Of a stretch of DNA of 64,000 nucleotides, positions 9,901 through 18,538 are shown piece after piece. The position numbers and the translations under genes are program-made. Numbering within the stretch: position 1 is the stretch's first letter; the number at the start of each line of letters is the position of its first letter. The DNA lies in the NCBI GenBank assembly GCA_025617745.1, contig CM046866.1, positions 18,359,725 through 18,423,724 on the forward strand, given 5' to 3'. Origin of the DNA: Heliocidaris erythrogramma (lineage: Eukaryota; Echinodermata; Echinoidea; Camarodonta; Echinometridae). Under the pieces are notes generated by a model, which saw only the letters and a list, made by a program, of their open reading frames with translations, had not been told where the DNA came from and did no database searches.

Positions 9901-12739
9901 TGGGGGACTGAAAAAGTGGTCTCTGAATTTGAGCAGAGAGAGAGAGCATTCATTCCAACCCACATCAAGTTTTACATACCTATTCTGAAAGGTCTATTCT
10001 TCAATCCTGTCATTATCCAGATCTTCTTTGCTGCTATGCTTCCTCTGATCCTCATCTGGCCCTTCACCCGGGGGCTCTGGGTGACTGGAAACAAAGTGGT
10101 CACCGAGGATGAGCAGCAGGGAGAGCTCAACCTTCATACCAGCTCAGACCTAGCCATGAGGGCACTCTTTCAGCTCTGCATCATGTTTCTAGTTTTCCAG
10201 GCTTGTGATGTAAGTTTGGGCAATTTTTCCTTCAATAATCCTGTGGCTCACTGGATGTACCACATAAGTTCTGTGCCCCATTAGTGCAATGAAAACCCAC
10301 CTTACCACCAACATCACTATGATAATCATAATAATAATGATAATGGCTGTTTCTTACGAAGTGCTTTGCCAACGTATCTGCCCAAAGTGCTTACAGTATT
10401 TTTATTATCCCAGTCACAGGATTCAGTGATACGATTCTGCACTTAACCAAGCATACTCTCCACTCCTTGAGAAGCATTCTAGCCACTCGCCCTATTACAA
10501 GCAGGCACATGCTAAACCAGTCACACTGACATTTCACATCTCACTTGGTGCCCATTTAGCACCTGGGTGGAGAGGAGCAATGTAAATAAAGTGCCTTGCT
10601 CCATGACATAAGTGCCATGCTGGGGATCAGACCCACGCCTCTATCTTGTTGTACTCGACCAATGAAAACTTATGATTAAGCATACTCCCTTTGTGACCAT
10701 AATTTGTCAAACCATCTTTTTTATGACTATTTTTAGTGGCTATTGGTTGGACCAAACAATGCAACCTGATTAGATATTGCTCAGTTAATAGAATCTCAAT
10801 CTTTTCATGTCTTGATACAATAACACTATAGTTCTAGGGCAATTACCCCCCTGGATTCCCACCGTACCAGAAACTACCCCGTATGGAACAAGAATCCCTC
10901 AGACAATTACCCCCGCCCCCCCCCCCCCCCCCCTTCAGCTACATGATAGTAACTAGGTAATTAAAAAAACGGGGTAAGTTGTCTAAGGTGTCTTATATGT
11001 CCTAAATGATAGGTGTCTGGGTAAATTATCCAGGGGGGTGGTAGTGGTAGGTGTTTAAGGGTAATAGTCGGAAGATCCAATAGTCATCCTAAGTTTCCTA
11101 ACATGATTTTAGACAACATTTAGTGATCATAAGTTTTGTCCAACAGTGATATAGGGAAAGATTGAAATTTATACTTTTAACCCAAAGTTTTAAGCATACA
11201 ACTTACATGTACGATCTCTAACGAACATGTTAAGTGACCACATATTGTACCTAAAAGTGAAGTACAGATATTAGTTTGGGCAAGATATGAGAACTCCTGG
11301 CATGGTTGCCAAGATAGATACAAATCCTCTTATTTAAAACTTTAATCATGTGTTTATGTTTGACCAAACAATGTAACATCATGAAGTTCAAAGAGTGACA
11401 AACAAGAAAGAAATTAACGTGGAGAAGGTTTGCAGTTCACCATGTGTTAGTCCTGATAAGGACTGTTGGGGTAATGAAATGAGGGTAGAGAATGATGAGA
11501 GAAGGGGAGAAAAAGAGAAATTGATAGTCGAGAGAGAAACAAGGTGTAAGAAATTATCTTTCGTGAGAGTGAAGTCCTTAGAAGGACTGTAAACCAGATG
11601 AGAAAGGTGGCTGGAAGAGAAGAGTAGGTGAGGTGACGAGTCTCGGCGGTGGAGAGTAGATTCGGTGAGAAGTCTCGGCGATGAAGTGTAGGAGAGATGA
11701 GGCGTCTCGACGTCTCTCCTACTCTTCATCACCGAGACTTCTCACCGAGACTTCTCACCGAATCTACTCTCCACTGGTGAACATGGTGAACCGTAAACCT
11801 TCTCCACGTTATCTATTCCACCATGCAAACCTTCAAAGATCACAAGAAAGAAATTGTACCTTTCATGTAACAAACGAAGAGATACATTCAGAAGTTTGAA
11901 GGGTTTAAATGTATTTCATTGTAGAAATTATTCTATTTACACTGTGTGGTGTAACTGAGCAGTGAAACAATATAGTTTGAGCAGGATCTGGGCATATCCT
12001 GTTTAAACAGCTGTGCTTTGACAGTCCCAAGGTTTTGTGAGTGGAATACAATGAGGATAGCTCCTTTGGTATTTTGTAATGACAATGTAGGAGAGAAAAG
12101 GTTAATAAATCATTGGCCATTTCTTTCTATCACATTCCAACTATGGTACTGTGGATAGCACTCATTTTGATTATCTGCACGATTTTGTGAGACATGAGGG
12201 TAAAATTTTTAGCCAGCTGACTTTACACATAATTGATAACAACTTCATGTGTGGTGATTGTATAGAAATATCAGAAAGGAACATTGGTCAATGGTTATAT
12301 CAAGGGAACTTTTTTCCTTTTTTGATGAAAGAAAAAATGAAATTAAGATATGTGTAAACAGCATGTTATAAATATTTCAGCTTCATGTTGTCCAAATGAG
12401 CTATTTTAAGAATTGCTTCATGGCTTTGTGGTAGGTTTGGAAGAAAATAAAACATTTTATAATGAAACAGAATGGTAATCGATAATTTTACTTTTACTTT
12501 TCCATCTGCTTACCCCCTCTTTCTCTCTCTCTATTCATTGATGTGTCCAGCTTGTAGGTACAATGGTTGCAGCAGCTGTCCTTCGTCGTCACCTGATGGC
12601 ATGGAGCGTCTTTGCACCAAGGTTCATCTTCCAGAGTGCGGCCTTTCTTGTCACCGTCCCATCGGTTCTCATCACGTTCCTCTTCTTTGCCTACATGCAG
12701 AGATGCCTGGCTGCCTGGATTAACAAAATCCCATCTTAA
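126..12739 (+). CDS. PIGO: PIGO, GPI ethanolamine phosphate transferase 3 (seven coding exons)
   Basis: This ER-membrane enzyme adds ethanolamine phosphate to the third mannose of the GPI precursor (the phosphate that later links to protein), working with a PIGF-type partner in other animals. Coding exons are 126-910, 2305-2470, 3084-3293, 5189-6809, 7870-8066, 10021-10209 and 12551-12739; all junctions are GT-AG and keep frame, giving about 1,118 residues against about 1,089 in human. Residues 6-25 form a signal anchor. The lumenal alkaline-phosphatase-like domain shows LIDALRYDF (79-87), DPPTTTLQR with the likely Thr nucleophile (128-136), FMGDDTW (178-184), GVDHCGH (235-241) and GDHGM (278-282). 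The C-terminal half is a multi-helix membrane domain. Wording such as LFTKGFLLTR and IAHFLGVDHCGH matches PIGO rather than PIGN or PIGG. The ATG at 126 has a purine-poor but G+4 context. The gene looks intact. Confidence 0.96.
911..2304. other. PIGO intron 1
   Basis: AT-rich, with no gene seen. It holds a short near-perfect inverted repeat at about 1988-2018 with arms GAACCCAACTC and GAGTTGGGTTC, flanked by GCGTG/CGCACGC, and a G-run at about 2140-2147. Confidence 0.8.
2305..2470 (+). CDS. PIGO: PIGO coding exon 2
   Basis: Starts after ACAG at 2301-2304 and ends before GTAAGG. It carries the GDHGM metal-binding motif and the GDHGGDS segment typical of the family. It leaves phase 0. Confidence 0.95.
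2610..2853. mobile_element. Small foldback element (MITE) in PIGO intron 2
   Basis: The ends are imperfect inverted repeats: GGGGCAGTATTCTGAAAAC at the left faces GTTCAGAATACGGCCCC at the right, followed inward by ATGTTATCTTTTATGTTA against TAACATAAAAGATAACAT. The 244-bp size and foldback layout fit a non-autonomous DNA transposon. I could not fix a target-site duplication, so the superfamily is open. The rest of intron 2 shows nothing. Confidence 0.7.
3084..3293 (+). CDS. PIGO: PIGO coding exon 3
   Basis: Starts after CACAG and ends at AAGCAG before GTAGGC; 70 codons in phase 0. It encodes the end of the catalytic domain (SQIDFVPTFSLLLGISIPF), equivalent to the VSLVPTLALLLGLPIPFGN region of human PIGO. 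Confidence 0.94.
3614..4019. repeat. Inverted-repeat element in PIGO intron 3
   Basis: The left arm (about 3616-3660, with TTCTCG and AAATATGCAATTTCG) is mirrored by the right arm (about 3976-4019, with CGAAAATTGCATATTTG and CGAGAAT, then TTGACCTT). The arms are about 40 bp with mismatches and a spacer of about 320 bp. This looks like an old foldback element; exact ends are uncertain. Confidence 0.5.
4020..4155 (+). repeat. Dispersed repeat, copy 1
   Basis: This stretch (a GCACCACGATGCGCGC-like core, TATGATTTTACATGTT, then ATTTCAGG and ACCATGAACTAATT) resembles the reverse complement of 15725-15870, where the same blocks appear in the same order. It probably belongs to the same element as the inverted repeat just upstream. 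Family unknown. The rest of intron 3 (4156-5188) has a C10A8(TA)n tract at 4430-4460 and nothing else I can name. Confidence 0.45.
5189..6809 (+). CDS. PIGO: PIGO coding exon 4 (large)
   Basis: A 1,621-nt exon, from after ATAACAG to before GTGAGT, encodes residues 388-927 plus one base. It starts with a lumenal helical stretch (MCRSVWAKFE resembles human MCIESWARFS), then a series of hydrophobic segments beginning near residue 470. The short CRxxxLFxxCREE region resembles human CTRLAGLFHRCPEE. A Ser/Thr-rich loop rich in polar residues lies near 820-860. The exon is open throughout. Confidence 0.95.
6869..7414. mobile_element. MITE with 9-bp target duplication in PIGO intron 4
   Basis: The terminal inverted repeats start TAGCCTTTTGACAAGGCC and run about 30 bp; a second inverted pair lies inside (CCTTTTGGAACCTGG near 6990 against CCAGGTTCCAAAAGG near 7276). 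GAATGAAGG flanks the element on both sides (6860-6868 and 7415-7423). The 9-bp duplication suits a Mutator-like (MULE) element. It has no coding capacity. Confidence 0.8.
7424..7869. other. Rest of PIGO intron 4
   Basis: AT-rich intron sequence between the MITE and exon 5; I see no gene, repeat or RNA in it. Confidence 0.7.
7870..8066 (+). CDS. PIGO: PIGO coding exon 5
   Basis: Starts after TTGACCAG and ends at TCACAG before GTGAGT; 197 nt restore phase 0. It encodes SQYFFATAHQATFTAIKF and the NTFGSQ end, matching the TQTFYSTGHQPVFPAIHW and NTFASH positions of human PIGO. Confidence 0.95.
8067..8940. other. PIGO intron 5, left part
   Basis: No gene seen. A 29-bp unit containing CCTCTTGGTCCTCATATTTC is tandemly doubled at about 8819-8876. 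The last 45 bp (about 8895-8940) are a degenerate copy of the start of exon 6, as described in the next entries. Confidence 0.6.
8895..9740 (+). pseudogene. Degenerate exon-6 copy 1 of PIGO, split by a transposon
   Basis: The string CCATTCACCCATAG at 8927-8940 and, after the inserted element, TCTCTGGATGACATTAAAAA and AGTGGTGTCTGAGATTTGAG (9681-9722) line up with the two later copies, including real exon 6 (CCCTTCACCCGG, GTGACTGGAAACAAAGTGGT, GAGGATGAGCAGCAGGGAG). The copy is not open and is not used. This is a host exon duplicate that decayed. Confidence 0.6.
8941..9675. mobile_element. 735-bp non-autonomous DNA transposon in PIGO intron 5
   Basis: The terminal inverted repeats AGCCCTTTCACACTCACTTC and its near-complement at the right end agree at 19 of 20 positions. 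CATAG occurs on both sides (8936-8940 and 9676-9680), a 5-bp target duplication. Interior sequence repeats the motifs GGTTCCTC, GAGCGCTC and GTGAGTGTGAA in both orientations, giving strong secondary structure. No transposase frame is present. I cannot place it in a superfamily with confidence. Confidence 0.8.
9841..9990 (+). pseudogene. Degenerate exon-6 copy 2 of PIGO
   Basis: A CTTCAG acceptor-like site at 9835-9840 leads into sequence parallel to exon 6 (GCTTCCTCTGTTCCTCCTCT, CCATTCACCCATGGC, CTGAAAAAGTGGTCTCTGAA, TTGAGCAGAGAGAGAG). Joined in the exon-5 phase it stops after three codons (TGG ATA TTC TGA), so it cannot replace exon 6. The repeat distance to exon 6 is about 177-202 bp. Confidence 0.65.
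10021..10209 (+). CDS. PIGO: PIGO coding exon 6
   Basis: Starts after TTATCCAG and ends at TGTGAT before GTAAGT; 63 codons in phase 0. It encodes FFAAMLPLILIWPF, matching LLFAVGCPLLLLWPF of human PIGO, and then an acidic loop. It is the intact member of a small tandem series of exon copies. Confidence 0.93.
10310..10655 (-). mobile_element. Probable tRNA-derived SINE in PIGO intron 6
   Basis: Read on the minus strand, a Pol III B-box-like GGTCTGATCCC (about 10626-10636) leads into CAAGGCACTTTATTTACATT and CTCCACCCAGGTGCTAAATG, and it ends in an (ATT)n-type tail near 10315-10340. The CTGGGGATCAGACCC and GTGCCTTGC blocks resemble widespread invertebrate SINE-like repeats as I remember them. 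Ends and family are not certain. Confidence 0.5.
10656..11401. other. PIGO intron 6, middle
   Basis: No gene seen. It holds a long C-tract at about 10908-10934, flanked by loosely inverted blocks (CTAGGGCAATTACCCCCCTGG on the left, GGGTAAATTATCCAGGGGGG on the right, about 10837-11038), which may be another old foldback element. Confidence 0.4.
11416..11810. mobile_element. Snapback element in PIGO intron 6
   Basis: The outer arms are AACGTGGAGAAGGTTTGCAG at 11416 and its imperfect complement ending at 11810. An inner long hairpin pairs about 11649-11700 with 11713-11774 (GTGGAGAGTAGATTCGGTGA against TCACCGAATCTACTCTCCAC). ACAAGAAAGAAATT stands on both sides (11402-11415 and 11842-11855), although about 30 bp separate the right arm from its copy. 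No coding capacity. Confidence 0.65.
11856..12550. other. PIGO intron 6, right part
   Basis: AT-rich intron; I see no gene or repeat in it beyond a pyrimidine-rich run leading to the exon 7 acceptor. Confidence 0.7.
12551..12739 (+). CDS. PIGO: PIGO coding exon 7 and stop
   Basis: Starts after GTGTCCAG; 62 codons and TAA. RRHLMAWSVFAPRFIF closely matches RRHLMVWKVFAPKFIF of human PIGO, and a last hydrophobic segment precedes the short tail CLAAWINKIPS. Confidence 0.95.
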   Translation, partial: LVGTMVAAAVLRRHLMAWSVFAPRFIFQSAAFLVTVPSVLITFLFFAYMQRCLAAWINKIPS

Positions 12740-13040
12740 GCCTCGTTCCCATTCAAAAGGATAACCTGTCTAAAAAAACGTTCTGACAAAATAACATGGT
12801 ATAAGCGTAGTACTTTTCTGCATCTTATAGCGCACAGATAAGGGAACACACAGGCCTTTGTTAACACGCAGGTACTGTGTTCTTACCCCCACTTGCCATT
12901 TGTTTACATGTGAAAATAGTTTTTATTTTGCGCCAGTTGTTTACCCTGTCATGTGTGAATAAGCCCTTAAGTATGCAAACTGGAGAAGAGCAGATGCAGT
13001 CTAACATGTGTAGTCAGACTTTTTGTTTTTATGCCTCCGC
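12740..13040 (+). other. Probable PIGO 3' UTR
   Basis: Sequence after the stop has no frame or repeat that I recognise. No clear AATAAA is near; the first ones downstream (about 14302, inside other repeats) are not convincing, so the transcript end is unknown. Confidence 0.4.
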
Positions 13041-13695
13041 CCATCGTAGGTGATGCCGGAGACATTATGTTTTCGGGTCGTCCGTCCGTCCGTCCGTCCG
13101 TCCCCTTTACATTCTCGCGATAACTTCAAAACCTTTTTTTTTTAATCAGTTTGTAACTTGGCCCATCTATGCATATGGGAAGGATGATGAACTGATTAGA
13201 TTTTGGGGTGTCAAAGGTCAAAGGTCACAGAGGTCATGTACATAAAAATGGTTCTTTCTCGCAATAACTGCAGAGCTGTTTGACGGATCAGCTTCTAACT
13301 TGGACCATGTATGCATATGTGAGGGATGATGAACTGATTAGATTTTAGGGTCTCAAAGGTCAAAGTCACAGAGGTAATTATGTACATAAAAATGGTTAGT
13401 TCTCGCGATAACTGAAGAACTGTTGGACAGATCAACTTCTAACATGGCCCATGTTTGCATATGGGAGGGACGATAAACTGATTAGATTTTAGGGTCTCAA
13501 GGTCAAAGGTCAGAGGCGTCATTTTGTACATAAAAATGGTTCGTTCTCACAATAACTTCAGAACTGTTTGACGGATCAACCTCTAACTTGGCCCATGTAT
13601 GCATATATGAGGGACGATGAACGGATTTGATTTTAGGGTCTCAAGGTCAAAGTTCAAAGGTCCTAGAGGTCATAATACACATAAAAATGGTTTGT
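13041..13695. repeat. 143-bp minisatellite with (GTCC)n head
   Basis: A CCGCCCATCGTAGGTGATGC head and a (GTCC)n microsatellite (13080-13102) are followed by about four units of 142-144 bp. Each unit has GATAACT, TAACTTGGCCCATG, GCATATG, GATGAACTGATTAGATTTT and GGTCAAAGGTCA; GCATATG-type landmarks fall at 13171, 13313, 13457 and 13601. The units carry nuclear-receptor-like AGGTCA strings, which is probably incidental. Confidence 0.8.
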
Positions 13696-14316
13696 GATGT
13701 ATGGAGTCGAGGCCTACCTATTTTAGAAATTTCAAGGGGAAAGTGGTCTATTTGCTATAAAATATCTATTTCCTTGGTGTATTTGATGATTGTAAGTCAT
13801 CAATGGTAAGTTTTTTATTTGTACGGGATGAAAATGAAATGAAATCAATTTTCTCTCTCCTGTGCTTTTAACTGAAAAGATTTGTAATTTTGTTGGACCA
13901 ATCCTTTTTAGAGTGCACATGGATGCCATACATTTCCAATCTGGTGATGGCGTAGGCATAAATTCCAAAGATTCATCTAGTCTTGTCACTAAATTTACCC
14001 CACCCCCCAAAAACAACAACAACAAACAAAACAAAACAAACAAATTCAAGAGACTGATTCTGGGCTCTCCTAAATACAGGTTTGTGTCCTTCATTTTCAC
14101 AAATTTTCTGGTAATGCCATAAGCATGAAACTTTGAATGTATCGATACACAAGAAATAATTGGCTTTGCCCTTAAAATTTCTATTGTTTAGATTGCACGA
14201 AATCATGTCTCAAGCTGGAAAAGCTTTTTATAAACAGATTGTGGTATCTTCAATGAGACAAAGTAAGAATCATTAGTTGCATTACACAGTGTTGTGGCGA
14301 TAAATAAATCTCTTTA
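13696..14316. other. Intergenic, no feature
   Basis: AT-rich sequence with an A/C-rich low-complexity run at about 13995-14045. I see no gene. Confidence 0.6.
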
Positions 14317-14320
14317 TTAA

Positions 14321-15225
14321 AGGAGAATTAACCTCAAACAATAAAGACGATAGTGTTCAAAGGTGTTATTTATTCCTACTTGTTAGACTATACGGCTTCG
14401 CGTCAAAATATACGAGATCGATACGAATCAAGATTTTCTGAGCAAAATTTATCATCTGCTAGCAATATGTATCGTCTGCTAGCAATACATGGGGGCTGCC
14501 ATTTTTTTTATGTGTACAAGAAGATTTTTTTAATCCAAATGCCCAATTGCCTTTTTCAAAATTAAAAACCCATTTGAGATTAAAAATATAGAATAGATAT
14601 GTCAATTTATTTTTAAAGTGAAGATTTCCTTATATATTTCTGTTGAAAATCGATATTCGCTTAATATAAATCTATTTTCTAGATACTGTGACGCAATGGA
14701 CGGAGCAAATTAATTCAAATTTTATGGATGCTTCTCCCCTGAGCATCTATAGCGGCAAACTATGCATTCACCTGCTTTCGGATAATGGGACTTGAAAAGT
14801 CAGAATGCATGCTGCATATATTATGTTCTGCTCTGTTTGGCAAACCCAAGAAAATAGATTTTTGTTAAGTAAAACCAGACAATTTAAAAGTATTATTATA
14901 AAGATTTAATTTTTATAAATCATGTAAACACCCAATTTATATTTTTCGTCACATATGGGATTTTAGGTAATGAAGAAAATCAATTTAGGTCTTGGATGCA
15001 AAATATCTTCCTGACCGGAACATTTCTCAATGGTTCATGTACAAATCCATATCAGCAAGAAAATGGCAGCCCCCATGTAAATGAGTAGGAGACGATACCG
15101 GGTGTTGGAATATCTTTATTTATACCCTTTTCTGATATCTTATTAGAAAATGATTTAGGCCAATAAGTAGGAATATATTACACCTTTCAATATAAGTAAA
15201 TTTGTACTCAGGGGTTAATTCTCCT
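14321..15225. mobile_element. TTAA-flanked foldback element (T2-MITE-like)
   Basis: The element runs from AGGAGAATTAACC to its exact complement GGTTAATTCTCCT, with TTAA on each side (14317-14320 and 15226-15229). Longer inverted similarity follows inside (GTTATTTATTCCTACTTGTT near 14365 against AAGTAGGAATATATTACACC near 15165, and GGGGGCTGCCATTTT at 14489 against AAATGGCAGCCCCCAT near 15061). A TTAA duplication with AGGRR ends is how T2-type MITEs are described. It has no transposase frame. Confidence 0.8.
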
Positions 15226-15229
15226 TTAA

Positions 15230-16310
15230 AGGCCATCACTGATGAATAAAACACTATAGTGACACTCTTGTGCGATACCAAGGCAGATAATGGTGATCTT
15301 TCGTAAGGAACATGACTTGACACACATGCATTAGCTCCTCCTTCTGACTCTCACTTCTGCCCTCACAATGCCCTCACAATGCCCGTCAGAAGAAAACAAT
15401 ACAAAAATCTCAGAACTAGATACAACAGACAGACTGATCCGGGGGGTGGGGGCAGGCCCCCTCTCATGGCAAATTTTTTTTTTTTTGCTTATCAGAGAAT
15501 TTTGGAGTAAAAAGACCCCCTTTTTTTTTCTTTTTTTTTTGCTTGTCAGAAAGTGTCTGGAATATTTGGCTACCTCCCTCACAAAATCCTGGGTCCGGCT
15601 TACAGATTCTATATACAATAGCACATATTCTCGTCTTGTAAGACATTAAGACAAAAACCAGATGAGAAATGCCATGAATATTTACACATAAATAACCTCT
15701 TGAGAAACAAAACAAGGCCTACTAACAAGCCAGTTGGTAATTAGTACATGGTACAAATGAACCTGAAATTACCCCAACTTGTATGTGCACGCTTATCTGT
15801 TTTGGTGGACGCGCTACTTGTTTAACACATAAAATTATACTAGTGCTCGCATCATGGTGCGCACACTATGAAGCGTATACAAAGGTCAATAGCACTCGGT
15901 GCAAACGACTTTTATCTGCACATGCACAAATTGTAATTACGAATTGTCTCATTAACTGGCATTTAATATGAAATTGACATTGCTTTTCATGGAAGTCAAA
16001 TTCAGGTACCGGTATGTAGATTTGGGGTTTTGAAATAGACAAGATGTTAAAAAGAATACATGTACGTAAACATTTTAGATTGATCAATGTTTTGAAATTT
16101 ATTGTTTCATTGATCACTGTGCTTCAAAATATTTGTATCGATGCTGAAATGGGAAGGGGAAGTACATGTACCTGGGTAATTATATTAATTTAAGATTTTT
16201 AAAATGTTTATCCATGTTGGTACATGTATATAGTGAGAGTTTGATTAAAAATCTTCCTAAAAAGAGATGATGTATTTCATTATCCACAACTGTTACATAT
16301 TATTATAATA
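15230..16310. other. Intergenic with dispersed repeat copy 2
   Basis: It holds pyrimidine runs (15475-15540) and, at about 15725-15870, a minus-strand copy of the dispersed repeat of 4020-4155 (GTGCGCACCATGATGCGAGC, ATTTCAGG, ACCATGTACTAATTACC). No gene is supported. Confidence 0.5.
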
Positions 16311-16312
16311 TA

Positions 16313-16905
16313 CACTCGGCAAAAATTGAAAGTGAACACTCTTTATTGTTAGTTCATATAAACCATCAATAAAATAAAGAAAAATCAGTACTCTACCTAC
16401 ATCAATTAAGATCAAGTTTTGAACTTTCATGCTTGGATGGGCACATTCATTAACGGTTAGAAGGTCTGATTAAGAAAATTGCAAAAATAGAGCAAGTAAC
16501 CATTCACATTTTGATGAGCATTTCCATCTTGTAGAGACAAATTAAAACAATGAAAACAAAAATCACGAGAAACAATTGAATTTGAGATTGTGCTTTTCAA
16601 AACCATGCAGTCTTGAGACTTTAAATGACACCCAGAGCTCTATCATCATTGCTTATAAAGGCACATGTTCATTAACATTTGAATGGCTACTTGCTCAGTT
16701 TTTGCAATTTTCTTAATCAGACCTAATGGTTAAGTGAATATGTCCATCCAAGTGTGAAAGTTCAAACCTTGATGTCAATTGATGTTGGTAGAGTATTAAT
16801 ATTTCTTTAATTTGATATTTAGTTTATTGTATTTATTATATTGTCGGTTTATATGAACATTTTTAACAATAAAGAGTGTCCACTTTTTTTTTTTTTTGCT
16901 GAGTG
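16313..16905. mobile_element. 593-bp TA-flanked foldback element
   Basis: The ends are CACTCGGCAAAAA and its near-complement TTTTTGCTGAGTG, with TA duplicated on both sides (16311-16312, 16906-16907). The inverted arms extend more than 150 bp (ACTCTTTATTGTTA at 16338; GGTCTGATTAAGAAAATTGC at 16464 against GCAATTTTCTTAATCAGACC at 16704). The TA duplication suits a Tc1/mariner-mobilised MITE. No frame inside. Confidence 0.85.
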
Positions 16906-16907
16906 TA

Positions 16908-17751
16908 TTTTCAGCCAAAAGGGAACATGTTAAAAACTACATACATGTATATTGTGATTTATGTGAATCCTGTGTGATGACATGGACATGTGATGGTCTG
17001 ACAAGCTGCAGAATGATAAAAGATTTTCACTGATTTCGTCTAGCGCAGTTTCCTCTGAACAGTTGAAGGTTTGCCGTTTGCTGTCTTTCTTGGGAAATTG
17101 TTTTGATCATGTTAACAAAAATATCTTCTGGTAGGTACCGTTTTATATTCATAAAATTGAAGTGTGGTGACCGTGAAGGATCATATTGGAAAGTTGAAGC
17201 AAAAATATCATTAGACTGTGTTCCAAAACATGTTGTCCTCATTTTATTACGCAATGTTATTACATGTACATGTACTTGCCATTATTTGACAAATCTAATA
17301 TCTTTGTGAAATATTTTTAATGATGTTTGTTGGTAATTTCATTCCTATGCATGTTTACAAGCTAAAATTATGGATAGTTCATAAATAATTGTTACAAATT
17401 ACATTTGTCACTGTAAATGGCAATATGAAGGGGAATTTGTATGTAAATACCTGTGTACATTGATGTTATTAAAGAAAAGACACTGAAAAATTATATGAAG
17501 AGTATATAGTGTGTGATACAGAGCTTTATAATATGTACGTTTTTGTTATTCTGAAGTGAATAAAAATGTTGACACTGTTTAAAAAATTCTTCGATGTGTG
17601 ATAGACCACTAGTTTCTAAAAAATAAAGACAAATACTTAAGAGCAAATGTAAAAAGATAAACGTGCATGTGAGTGCTGGAAATGAAAATAAATGACAAAT
17701 ACTTTCTCCTGAAGGTAGCCATTCGCAGACACATAGTAAACATTGCTCTAA
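16908..17751. other. Intergenic, no feature
   Basis: AT-rich sequence without a supported gene or repeat; AATAAA strings at about 17559 and 17622 could be polyadenylation signals of an unseen transcript. Confidence 0.5.
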
Positions 17752-18414
17752 CTATATATACTGGCTCCGCTCGCTAGTCATAAGGACCGCTATTCATAAT
17801 GGAGAAAAGGCTCATTCACAAGGGTCATTATTCATAAGGACTGCTATTCATAATACGAAATGAGGGTCGCCATTCATATTACGGATTGAGGGTCGCTATC
17901 CATAATATGAGAAGAGGGTCACTATTCATAATAGCGACCTTCAGGTATAGGAACTTACACGTTATGAATAGCGGTCGTTATGAATAACCCCCGATATATA
18001 TTATGAATAGCGTCCTCAATTTCTTATTATGAATAGTGACCCCCTTTCTTATGAATAGTGGATCTTCAGGTACAGGAACTTACACATTATTTATAGCGGT
18101 CATTATGAATAACGACTCTTATTCCATGTTATGAATAGTGGTCCTTATGAGTAGTGACCCCCAACATAAATTATGAATAACACCCCTTCTTCATGTTTAT
18201 GAATAACGACCCCAATTTCCTATTATGAGTAATGACCCTCAATGTAAATTAGGAATAGCGACCCTCATCTCACATTATGAAAAGTGGTCCTTATGACTTT
18301 ATGAATAATGACCCCCTTTCTGTTTTATGAATAGCGGATCTTCAGGTATAGGAACTTACACGTTATGAATAGCGGTCATTATGACTATAGTAGCGAGGTT
18401 GCCCCGTATATACA
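17752..18414. mobile_element. Palindromic element made of ATTCATAA / TTATGAAT repeats
   Basis: The ends are inverted (CTATATATAC, CTCGCTAGTCATAAGGACCG and CTATTCATAA at the left; TTATGAATAGCGGTCATTATG, CTATAGTAGCGAG and GTATATACAACTAT at the right). Inside, ATTCATAA-type units dominate up to about 17930 and the complementary TTATGAAT orientation afterwards. A longer unit with CTTCAGGTATAGGAACTTAC recurs at about 17940, 18061 and 18332. No coding capacity. It may be a foldback transposon enlarged by internal amplification. Confidence 0.65.
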
Positions 18415-18538
18415 ACTATCATTGTACTAGATTCCCAATTTAAACTCGGCACCAAGTAAAACAAATTCGAATGAAAATGCAGTTATTTTTTTGAAAAAAA
18501 TACATCAATAAACAACCCCACAAACTGATTAAGAACCC

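Noticed and set aside
10310-10655. A genuine tRNA gene in PIGO intron 6
   Set aside because: Only a B-box-like string is present; no cloverleaf could be traced, so a SINE is the better reading.
13200-13680. AGGTCA-type strings as nuclear-receptor response elements
   Set aside because: They recur once per minisatellite unit, so they reflect the repeat and not a regulatory cluster.
13862-15649. Several 70-120-codon frames in the intergenic region
   Set aside because: Low-complexity or repeat-derived, without splice sites or recognisable domains.
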